From NCBI GenBank assembly GCA_026413185.1, contig CM048653.1, positions 79,593,108-79,657,107 on the forward strand: 64,000 nucleotides of DNA, given 5' to 3'. Origin of the DNA: Pueraria montana var. lobata (taxonomy: Eukaryota > Streptophyta > Magnoliopsida > Fabales > Fabaceae). Of the stretch, positions 55,122 through 64,000 are shown one piece after another. Both the position numbers and the translations under genes were made by a program. The notes beneath the pieces were generated by a model, which ran no database searches, was not told where the DNA came from, and worked only from the letters and a program-made list of their open reading frames with translations. The first letter of the stretch is position 1, and each line of letters begins with the position of its first letter.

Positions 55122-55660
55122 TTATGGTTTTTTATGCATAAGAATGCACCAGAGATCACGGGGCACTAAAACCCAAAAGTCTTATTTTCGCACAAAAATT
55201 GCACAATGGGCTGAAAATGCACCACGGGCAACAAAATTGGACCACGGGGGACCTGGGACCTCAAAACTTAAAATTGCTCCGAGCATTATGGTTTTTTATG
55301 CATAAGAATGCACCAGGGATCACGGGGCACCAAAACCCAAAATTCTTATTTTCACACGAAAGTTGCATAAATAGCCGTAAATGCACCACTGGCACCAAAA
55401 TTGGAGCACGGGGCACCACGGACCTCGAAACTTAAAAGTGCTCCAAGCATTATGGCTTTTTATGCATAAGAATACACCAGGGATCATGGGGCACCAAAAC
55501 GCAAAAGTCGTATTTTCGCACGAAAATTGCACCATGTGCCGAAATTGCACCACGAGCACCAAAATTTGACCATTGGAAACCACGAACCTCAAAACTGAAA
55601 TGTGCTCTTTGCATTATGGTTTTTTATGTATAAGAATGCACAAGGAATCACGGGGCACCC
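55122..55660 (-). repeat. Inverted satellite segment (about 3.3 monomers)
   Basis: Monomers read in reverse complement here, with landmarks ATGCATAAGAATGCACCAG and GACCTCAAAACT on the plus strand. Orientation returns to forward at 55661, where CGGGGCACCC is followed by AAAATAAAACTTTTGGG. The segment is part of the left arm of the large inverted repeat. Confidence 0.93.
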
Positions 55661-57390
55661 AAAATAAAACTTTTGGGTCTTGGTGCCCCGTGATCCTTGG
55701 GGCATTCTTATGCATAAAAAATCATAATGCTCATATCACTTTTGAGTTTTGAGGTTCGTGGTACCCCATGGTCCAATTTTGGTGCCGGTGGTTCATTTTC
55801 TTCCATTTCTGCAATTTTCGTGTGAAAATAAGCTTTTGGGTTTTGGTGCCCTGTGATCCATGGTGCATTCTTATGCCTAAAATACCATAATGCTCAGACC
55901 ACTTTTTAGTTTTGATGTCCGTGGTGCCCCGTGGTCAAATTTTGGTGCCCGTGGTGCATTTTCGGCACATGGTGCAATTTTCGTGCCAAAATAAGACTTT
56001 TGGGTTTTGGAGCCCCGTGATCCTTGGTGCATCCTTATGCATAAAAAACCATAATGCTCAAAGCACTTTTCAATTTTGAGTTCTGTGGTGCCCGGTGGTC
56101 CAATTTTGGTGCCCGTGGTGAATTTTCTGCACATGGTGCAATTTTCGTGCCAAAATACGACTTTTGGGTTTTGGTGCCCCGTGATCCTTGGGGCATTCTT
56201 ATGCATAAAAAACCATAATGGTCGAAGCACTTTTCAATTTTGAGGTCCGTGGTGCCCCGTGGTCAAATTTTGGTGCCCGTGGCGCATTTTCGGCACATGG
56301 TGCAATTTTCGTGCCAAAATAAGACTTTTGGGTTTTGGAGCCCCATGATCCTTGGTGCATCCTTATGCATATAAAACCATAATGCTAGTAGCACTTTTCA
56401 GTTTTGAGGTCCGTGGTGCCCCGTGGTTCAATTGTGGTGCCGGTGGTGCATTCTCGGCCCATTATACAATTTTCGTGCCAAAATAAGACTTTTGGATTTT
56501 GGTGCCCCGTTATCCCTGGTGGATTCTTATGCGTAAAAAACAATAATGCTCGGACACTTTTCAGTTTTGAGGTCCGTGGTGCCCGGTGGTCCAATTTTGG
56601 TACTTGTGGTGAATTTTCGACACATGGTGCAATTTTCGTGCCAAATAAGACTTTTGGGTTTTGGTGCCCCCTGATCCCTGGTGCACGCTAATGCATAAAA
56701 AAAACCATAATGCTCTGAGCACTTTTCAGTTTTGAGGTCTGTTGTGCCCCGTGGTCCAATTTTGGTGCGCGTGGTGCATTTTCGACCCATTGTGCAATTT
56801 TCGTGCGAAAATAAGACTTTTGGATTTTGGTGCCCCATGATCCCTGGGGTATTCTTATGCATAAATAACAATAATGCTCGGACACTTTTCAGTTTTGAGG
56901 TCCATGGTGCCCAGTGGTCCAATTTTTGTGCTCGTGGTGCAATTTTTGTGCCAAAATAAGACTTTTGGGTTTTGGTGCCGCGTGATCCCTAGTGCATCCT
57001 TATTCACAAAAAACCATAATACTTATTAAAGCACTTTTCAGTTTTGAGGTCCGTGGTGCCCCGTGGTTGAATTTTTGTGACCATGGTGCGTGTTCGGCCC
57101 ATGGTGCAATTTTCGTGCCAATATAAGACTTTTGGGTTTTGGTGCCCCGTGATCCCTAGTGCATTCTTATGCATAAAAAACCATAATGCTTGGAGCACTT
57201 TTCACTTTTGAGGTCCGTGGTGTCCAATGGTACAATTTTGGTGCCCTGTGGTGCATTTTTGGCCCATGGTGCAATTTTCTTGCCAAAACGAGACTTTTAG
57301 GTTTTGGTGCCCCGTGATCCCTGGGGCATTGTTATGCATAAAAAACCATAATGCTCGGAGCACTTTTCAGTTTTGAGGTTCATGGTGCCC
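55661..57390 (+). repeat. Satellite array, forward, up to the LTR insertion
   Basis: About ten and a half forward monomers, mixed A and B types. The last monomer is interrupted after CATGGTGCCC by the retrotransposon LTR. Confidence 0.95.
57386..57390 (+). repeat. Left target-site duplication, TGCCC
   Basis: TGCCC immediately precedes the element and is repeated immediately after it at 60233-60237. Removing the element and one copy restores the ordinary satellite sequence GGTGCCCCGTGGTCC. Confidence 0.93.
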
Positions 57391-57413
57391 TGTAACGACC
57401 CATCTTCGTTACA
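57391..57413. other. 8-bp hairpin at the LTR terminus
   Basis: TGTAACGA (57391-57398) and TCGTTACA (57406-57413) are perfect inverted copies separated by seven bases. The terminal motif is therefore present twice at this end. Confidence 0.85.
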
Positions 57414-57848
57414 TATTTGTTATACTAAAACATTTTTTTTAAATATTATGAAACTACATAGAAATTTTTCACTATTTTTTTCACATTTAACACATATATA
57501 TGTACTACTTTCCTACATATAATGTACATCATCACATCATAAAAGTATTGGGTCTGGCTTTACAAAAATTAAATATATAAATGTGTACATACAATACCAA
57601 AATAGTCCTCTTGTAGAGAACATTTATCACAACCTAAGTATTTATATATATGTCCTAAGCTAGTCTCCACACTATGTACATATATACTAGAACATATTCG
57701 AAAAGAGGGATCTCATCCCATCTTCAAGATCTACATCCGCTTCAGTCATGAGCGGCCTGAGAACCTGCAGCATCACCACTATCTGCTTCCATGCCAACCA
57801 CACGATCATTGCAGTAAAAAAACACAAACACAAAAATGCAAGGGTAAG

Positions 57849-57854
57849 TTTATT
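57849..57854 (-). promoter_or_regulatory. Candidate polyadenylation motif of the LTR (AATAAA, minus)
   Basis: TTTATT on plus reads AATAAA on minus, lying ~460 bp before the presumed 3' end of a minus-oriented LTR. The motif is short and common in AT-rich DNA, so this is only a candidate. Confidence 0.2.
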
Positions 57855-59723
57855 TATAACAAGAAGGATAGGATTTGATCAAAGGAAAATTTAGAATAAA
57901 TCAACAATAATAATTCAGCTAACATCACACAACAATACATACATCAATCTTATATACTATTTCATTATGCAATGTCGTGCTGACTTGACTCCATGGAGAT
58001 TTCTACAACTTTTGGGGGGTCCCCATAGGACCCATCCCCTACCATGGTCCCACCTCTGACCATTCAGGGAGTCCCTTGCGCTGATCCTGCGGAGGAAGTT
58101 TGGATTTAATCGAATATAGACAAGTGTGGGTATTGGCTTACCTTTGTAAGGTTTGCAAAACCTTCCATCTATAGGAATTCACCCACTTGTCTATTCTATA
58201 GGCCCCCCGTTAGCCACCACGAAAACCTCCGGCACTAGGTTGAGAGCCTACCCGGCACCCTCAACTTACGTGCCTACCCATATGCAATGTCATGTAACAA
58301 GCCAAACAACTTTTATTGCCACAAGTTCCCTCTATGTTATAAATTCACCATTTTTCTCAAATTATGCTTATGAACCCATCCAGCAGTTCAATAAGCTCAA
58401 GTAAGATATTCTCACACTCTGAATCCTTACTTACAACATAGCACTAACTTTAACAAAAGGTGAATTTCCAACATAGTTCTAGAACCAAAGTGGTGACCTA
58501 TCCAACATCTTCATTCAAAACATGATTACAACATCCTACAGTCAAAAGACTGTATCACACAAAACATATTTCAAATATTAAATACTCAAGATTCACATCT
58601 CAACAAACAAACATAACCATTCCAATAATTCTATCATATTAACCAAATTGACCAAATAAGGTCGATTTCTCTTTGACAGTACTGAATGTGAGCTCTCACT
58701 GATTGTAGCAAATGACCTCGGAATTAAAATTTTTTTATATGGAATTAAATCTCTTGAGTCCTTTTTTTCAAAATGGTATCCCAATTGTAAAATCAACAAC
58801 TAGAAAATTTTTATAAAATTTTCTAAGTCAGCAGCCCTGGATTTTGAGTGCTCACTGAACATAGCTCAAAGAAATGTAAAATTCTTCCACTTTCCAAATT
58901 CTTTTTGAAATGAAATTTTTACAGTAGAAATATAACATCTTTATCTTTCTAAAAAGGTAATCCTTTCCCCCAAATTATTTCCCTACTGTTCCCAGTAAAT
59001 TTATTTCTAACAGCCTAAGCTTCAGACTCAAAACAGAGCTCAAAACCCTTGCCCTGTTTCTTTTTAGAAGGTTAATTTAGAAATTGGACATGATAATTTT
59101 TGTAATTTATATGGTTAAAAATATTGTTTTATCTAGTTTATAATGGTACAAAAACGAAAAATAAAAATTAATCACACAAGTGGGAATTTGAGAAAAACCG
59201 AGACATGTTCCAGGAAAACTCGAAAACAAAACAACCATTTTGGGAGTCATGGATGAACCCAGAGATGAGGTTTTCTATCCAAGTCGTAAAAATTAAAGTT
59301 TCTCCATTTCGTGTCTATTTTTATTCAAAACAAATTTCGTGAAAATCCAACGGTTAGATCTTCCAAAAATCATAAAATCGTGGGGGCTGTACAGAGCTGG
59401 ACGAACCAAACAGCCACTGCCACTTTGTTTTGTGGTTTGATTTTCACATGCAAAGCTTATCAAATAATTTCAAGAAAATTTGGGCATGGTCTCCTTTGTT
59501 TTAGAAGCCTTCCCAATCAATTTCAAAGATTGAAAACAATCCAAGGACAGTACATGCAAATCTCACACAGCCACTGCCAAAGGGTTTCAACCCATTTCAT
59601 CAACTTTTCACATTCAAGCATTCAAATAAAACACACACAACAGTCCAGATGAGGGGCATTCATGCTGTGTGGTTGAGCCCCCTAACTCTCAACCACACTT
59701 AAACTGAAAATAGATAAGCTCCC

Positions 59724-59730
59724 CTTACCT
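59724..59730 (-). promoter_or_regulatory. Candidate splice donor AGGTAAG in the LTR (minus)
   Basis: CTTACCT on plus reads AGGTAAG on minus, a close match to the plant 5' splice-site consensus. It directly follows a ~230-base CT-rich stretch that looks like a transcribed leader. Function is inferred only. Confidence 0.3.
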
Positions 59731-60232
59731 TTGGGTTTAGTTCCAGCAGAGAGAGAGAAAAAAAAGGGATGAAGAAGAAAAGGAAACTTGGTTGGAATGG
59801 TGAAGAGATGATGCTTTGGCTTGCATACAAAGCTTAAAGCAACCAACAACAATGGCTTCTATTGCCTTTTGAGTGCCATGGCCAAGCTTGGAAGGAGGAG
59901 AGAGAAGAGAGCTTCGGGAGAAAGGAGGAAGAAATGAAGAAAATCGGAGAATGGAGGCTTGAACGTTCAAATTGGGGTTTTAATTAAGATTTTCACTTTT
60001 CGCACCTATACTTCCTCTAAGAACACCCCCTTCTCTTATTTTTTTATTTTTTTCCTACAACTTACGGAACTCGCGTAAAAGTCCCAAAAAAATTCACAAT
60101 AACACTATGGCACATAACAAAACATAGAACTTAAGTTAATTATTATATCAATCAGCAACATTTAAATTTAGTTTGCTCTTTCATTATTAATCAAACACTT
60201 AATCATATAATTAAGAAAACCATAACGTTACA

Positions 60233-60237
60233 TGCCC
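60233..60237 (+). repeat. Right target-site duplication, TGCCC
   Basis: Second copy of the 5-bp duplication. The satellite monomer resumes here with TGCCCCGTGGTCC. Confidence 0.93.
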
Positions 60238-62304
60238 CGTGGTCCAATTTTGGTGCCCGTGGTGCATTTTCGGCACCTGGTGCAATTTTCGTGCCAAAAT
60301 AAGACTTTTGGGTTTTGGTGCCCCGTGATCCCTGGTGCATCCTTATGCATAAAAAACCATAATGCTCGGAGCACTTTTCAATCTTGAGGTCTGTGGTGCC
60401 CCGTGGTCCAATTTTGGTGCCCGTGGTGCATTCTCGGCCCATTATGCAATTTTCGTGCCAGAATAAGACTTTTGGGTTTTGGTGCCCCATGATCCTTGCG
60501 GCATCCTTATGCATAAAAAACCATAATGCTCGAAGCACTTTATAGGTTTGAGGTCTGTGATGCCCCGTGGTCCAATTTTGGTGCCCGTGGTGCCTTTCCG
60601 GCACATGGGGCAATTTTCGTGCCAAAATAAGACTTTTCGTTTTTGGTGCCCTGTGATCCTTGGCGCCTCCTTATGCATAAAAATTCATAATGCTAGGAGA
60701 ACTTTTCAGTATTGAGGTCCATGGTGCCCCGTGATCCAATTTTGGTGCCCGTGGAGCATTTTCGACACTTGTGCAATTTTCTTGCCAAAATAAGACTTTT
60801 GGGTTTTGGTGCCCGGTGATCCCTGGTGCATTCTTATGCATAAAAAACCATAATGCTCATAGCACTTTTCAATTTTGAGGTCCGTGGTGTCCAGTGGTCC
60901 AATTTTGGTGCCCCGTGGTGCATTTTTGGCCCATGGTGCAATTTTCGTGCCAAAATAAGACTTTTGGGTTTTGGGGCCCAGTGATCCCTGGGACATTGTT
61001 ATGCATAAAAAAAAATAATGGTCAATGCACTTTTCAGTTTTGAGGTCCGTGGTGCCACGTGGTCCAATTTTGGTGCTCGTGGTGGATTTTCTGCACATGT
61101 TGCAATTTTCATGCCAAAATAAGACTTTCGGGTTTTGGAGCCCCGTGATCCTTGGTTTATCCTTAAGCATCAAAAACCATAATGCTATGAGCACTTTTCA
61201 GTTTTAAGGTCCGTGGTTCCCCATGGTCCAATTTTGGTGCCCGTGGTGCATTTTCGGCCATTTGTGCAATTTTCGTGCGAAAATAAGACTTTTGGGTTTT
61301 GGTTCACCATGATCCCTGGTGCATTCTTATGCATAAATATCCATAATGCTCGGAGCACTTTTCAGTTTTGATGTCCGTGGTGCCCCGTGGTCCAATTTTG
61401 TGCCCCTGGTGCATTTTCGTCCCATTATGCAATTTTCGTGCGAAAAGAAGACTTTTGGGTTTTGGTGCCCCATGATACCTGGTGCATTCTTATGCATACA
61501 AAATCATAATGCTTGGAGCACTTTTCATTTTTGAGGTCCGTGGTACCCCGTGGTCCAATTTTGGTGCCGGTGGTGCATTTTCGGCCATTTGTGCAATTTT
61601 CGTGCGAAAATAAGACTTTTTGATTTTGGTGCCCCGTGATCCCTAGTGCATTCTTATGCATAGAAAACCATAATTCTTGGAGTACTTTTCATTTTTGAGG
61701 TCCGTGGTACCCCGTGGTCCAATTTTGGTGCCGGTGGTGCATTTTCGGCCATTTGTACAATTTTCGTTCGAAAATAAGACTTTTGGGTTCTTATGCCCCG
61801 TGATCCCTAGTTCATTCTTATGCATAAAAATCCATAATACTAGGAGCACTTTATGTTTTGAGGTCCGTGGTGCCCCGTGGTCCAATTTTGGTGGTCGTGG
61901 TGCATTTTCGTGCGAAAATAAGACTTTAGGGTTTTGGTGCCCCGTGATTCCTTGTGCATTCTTATACATAAAAAACCATAATGCTCAGAGCACATTTCAG
62001 TTTTGAGGTCCGTGGTTTCCAATGGTCAAATTTTGGTGCTCGTGGTGCAATTTCGGCACATGGTGCAATTTTCGTGCGAAAATACGACTTTTGCGTTTTG
62101 GTGCCCTATGATCCCTGGTGCATTCTTATGCATAAAAAGCCATAATGCTTGGAGCACTTTTAAGTTTCGAGGTCCGTGGTGCCCCGTGCTCCAATTTTGG
62201 TGCCAGTGGTGCATTTACGGCTATTTATGCAATTTTCGTGTGAAAATAAGACTTTTGGGTTTTGGTGCCCCGTGATCCCTGGTGCATTCTTATGCATAAA
62301 AAAC
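60233..62304 (+). repeat. Satellite array, forward, after the LTR
   Basis: About 12.7 forward monomers. Positions ~60650-61530 are a direct duplicate of 52400-53272, and 61936-62304 belong to the right arm of the inverted repeat. A truncated monomer at ~61905 joins GTGCATTTTCG directly to TGCGAAAATAAG. Confidence 0.95.
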
Positions 62305-62334
62305 CATTATAGTTTTTTATGCATAAGAATGCAC
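62282..62334. other. Perfect 23-bp hairpin at the head-to-head junction
   Basis: Positions 62282-62304 and 62312-62334 are exact reverse complements, separated by the seven bases CATTATA. The stem contains the monomer palindrome TTATGCATAA and the A-tract. It marks the forward-to-inverted switch. Confidence 0.95.
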
Positions 62335-64000
62335 TAGGCATCATAGGGTACCAAAACCCAAAAGTCTTATTTTCGCACGAAAATTGCACCATCTGCCGAA
62401 ATTGCACCACGGGCACCAAAATTTGTCCACTGGACACCATAGACCTCAAAACTGAAAAGTGCTATGAGCATTATCTTTATTTATATAAGAATCCACCAGG
62501 GATCACGGGGCACCAAAACCCAAAAGTCTTATTTTCGCACGAAAATTGCACAAATGGCCGAAAATGCCCCACCGACACCAAAATTGGACCACGGGGCACC
62601 ACGGACCTCAAATTTGAAAAGTGCTCCAAGCATGATGGTTTTTTATGCATAAGAATGCACCAGGGATGACGGGGAACCACGGACATCAAAACTGAAAAGT
62701 GCTTAGAGCATTATGATTTTTTATTCATAAGGGTGCACCAGGGATCACGGGGCACCAAAACCTAAAATTCTTATTTTGGCACGAAAATTTCACCATGTGC
62801 CAAAATTGACCACGGGCACCAAAATTGGACCACGGAGCACCACGAACCTCAAAGCTGAAAAGTGCTACAAGCATTATGGTTTTTTATGCCTAAGAATCCA
62901 TCAAGGATCACGGGACACCAAAACCAAAAAGTCTTATTTTCGCACGAAAATTGCACAATGGGGTGAAAATGCACCACAGGCACAAAAATTGGAGCACGGG
63001 GCACCACAGACCTCAAAACTGAAAAGTGCTCTGAGAATTATGGTTTTTTATGCATAAGGATGCACCAAGGATCACAGGGCTCCAAAGCACAAAAGTCTTA
63101 TTTTGGCAAGAAAATTGCATTATGTGCCGAAAATACACCACGGGCACGAAAATTTTACCACTAGACACCACAGACCTCAAAACTGAAAAGTGCTCCAAGC
63201 ATTATGGTTTTTTATGTATATGAATGCATTAGGGATCACGGGGCACCAAAACCCAAAAGTCTTATTTTCGCACGAAAATTGCACAATGGGCTGAAAATGC
63301 ACCACGAGCACCAAAATTGGACTACGGGGCACTACACACCTCAAAACATAAAACTGCTCCCAGCATTATGGTTTGCTATGCAAAAGAATGCACCAGGGAT
63401 CACGAGGCACCAAAACCAAAAGTGTTATTTTCGCACGATAATTGCACAAATGGTCGAGAATGCACCACCAGCACCGAAATTGGACCATGGGGTTCCACGG
63501 ACCTTAAGACTGATAATTGCTCCCAGCATTATGGATTTTTATGCATAAGGATGCATCAGGGATCACCGGGCACCAAAACCTAAAAGTCTTATTTTGGCAC
63601 AAAAATTGCATAAAGGGCCAAAAATGCACCACGGGCACCTAAATTGGACCACAGGGCACCACGGACCTCAAAATAGAAAAGTGCTCCAAGCATTATGATT
63701 TTTTATGCATAAGAATGCAAAAGGGATCATGGGGCTGCAAAACCCAAAAGTCTTATTTTGGAACGACAATTGCACCTTGTGCCGAAAATTCACCATGGGC
63801 ACCAAAATTGGACCATGGGGCACCACGGTCCTCAAAATTGAGAAGTGCTCCGAGCATTATGGTTTTTTATGCATAAGAATGCACCGGAGATCACGGACCA
63901 CCAAAACCCAAAAGTCTTATTTTCGCACAAATATTTCACAAATGGCTGAAAATGCACCATCGGCACCATAATTGGACCATGAGGCACCACGAACCTCGAA
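62305..64000 (-). repeat. Satellite array, inverted orientation, to the window end
   Basis: About ten inverted monomers, with landmarks TTTTTTATGCATAAGAATGC and GACCTCAAAACTGAAAAGTGC on the plus strand. No return to forward orientation is seen before 64000. Confidence 0.95.

Larger units (their letters stand above)
53273..55659 (+). repeat. Left arm of large inverted repeat
   Basis: This segment is the reverse complement of 61936-64000. From 53273 to 54968 paired positions sum to about 117273. From 55291 to 55659 they sum to 117595. The difference means that 322 bp (54969-55290) have no counterpart in the right arm. The sampled monomers of the two arms are identical or nearly so. The left limit is set only by the window end; the repeat may extend further. 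Confidence 0.9.
37500..57390 (+). repeat. Satellite region rich in subfamily B monomers
   Basis: From ~37553 many monomers read TTTTCGTGCCAAAATAAG where earlier ones read TTTTCGTGCGAAAATAAG. Many of these also carry GTGTCCAGTGGTC, GGTGCCCCGTGGTGC and TTTTTGGCCCATGG. A-type monomers are interspersed. Before 37.5 kb I found only isolated B-like cases (for example ~20475 and ~36293). The inverted segment at 55122-55660 lies inside this span. Confidence 0.8.
57391..60232 (-). mobile_element. Solo LTR of a plant LTR retrotransposon (2842 bp)
   Basis: A non-satellite, AT-rich insert in a monomer. It starts TGTAACGACCC and ends CGTTACA, giving a perfect 7-bp terminal inverted repeat with the canonical TG...CA ends, and is flanked by a 5-bp duplication (TGCCC). 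This is the signature of integrase-mediated LTR insertion. No gag-pol reading frame, second LTR, primer-binding site or polypurine tract is present, so it is a solo LTR left by recombination. Long LTRs with GGGTCGTTACA-type ends are known from plant Ty3/gypsy chromoviruses; family assignment is inference. Minus orientation is suggested because that strand would end GGGTCGTTACA and carries a CT-rich leader-like stretch (~59970-59740) followed by AGGTAAG, a good plant splice donor. ORFs inside are short (at most 113 codons) and I recognise none. Confidence 0.88.
61936..64000 (-). repeat. Right arm of large inverted repeat
   Basis: Reverse complement of 53273-55659 with a central 322-bp gap. Positions 61936-62304 pair with 55291-55659 and 62305-64000 pair with 53273-54968. 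The encoded spurious ORFs are identical or nearly so in the two arms, which shows recent duplication or ongoing conversion. The arm runs off the window end. Confidence 0.9.

Noticed and set aside
58153..58404. 83-codon plus-strand ORF inside the LTR (and a 68-codon minus ORF at 58593-58799)
   Set aside because: Short, unrecognised and without supporting signals.
59311..59652. 113-codon plus-strand ORF inside the LTR
   Set aside because: No recognisable domain, it lies within LTR sequence, and its composition matches its surroundings.
59737..59970. 77-codon minus-strand ORF inside the LTR
   Set aside because: A serine-rich translation of the CT-rich leader-like stretch. Probably untranslated leader and not a gene.
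57391..60232. DNA transposon or MITE instead of an LTR
   Set aside because: The terminal inverted repeat is only 7 bp, the ends are TG...CA and the duplication is 5 bp. This fits an LTR better than the hAT (8 bp), Mutator (~9 bp) or CACTA (3 bp, CACTA ends) superfamilies.
1..64000. rDNA spacer, 5S rRNA or tRNA-derived repeat
   Set aside because: No 5S internal control region, tRNA A/B boxes or rRNA core motif was recognised in the monomer.

Overview
This window is almost entirely one tandem satellite DNA family. I see no protein-coding gene, tRNA, rRNA or CRISPR array. The unit is about 164 bp (by-eye consensus), and roughly 370 copies fill the window and run off both ends. The monomer length, the degenerate higher-order structure, strong decay at CpG sites and an LTR retrotransposon relic embedded in the array point to heterochromatin of a flowering plant (pericentromeric, centromeric or a knob-like block). 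The species cannot be told from the sequence.

Layout. Positions 1-55115 are head-to-tail monomers in one orientation, called forward here. From 55122 to 55660 three to four monomers are inverted. Forward orientation resumes at 55661-57390. A single-copy, AT-rich 2842-bp element (57391-60232) interrupts a monomer. It has TG...CA ends, a 7-bp terminal inverted repeat and a perfect 5-bp target duplication, so it reads as a solo LTR, probably oriented on the minus strand. Forward monomers resume at 60233-62304, and from 62305 to the window end the array is inverted again. The two inversion points are related: 53273-55659 and 61936-64000 are arms of one large inverted repeat, with about 322 bp missing at the centre of the right-hand copy.

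Within the array there are several generations of higher-order duplication: 3-mers (about 492 bp), 7-mers (about 1147 bp, found in three separate places), 9-mers (1475 bp), 11-mers (1804 bp) and long-range copies at offsets of 23.6 and 27.4 kb. The region from about 3.9 to 12.3 kb is the most homogenised. From about 37.5 kb onward a second monomer subfamily (TGCCAAAA in place of TGCGAAAA, often with GTCCAGTGG) becomes common.

The many open reading frames are a property of the repeat. Its minus strand has two consecutive stop-free frames, and because 164 is not a multiple of 3 each monomer shifts to the next frame. This yields recurrent spurious ORFs of 111-119 codons, and longer ones where local monomers are 165 bp.
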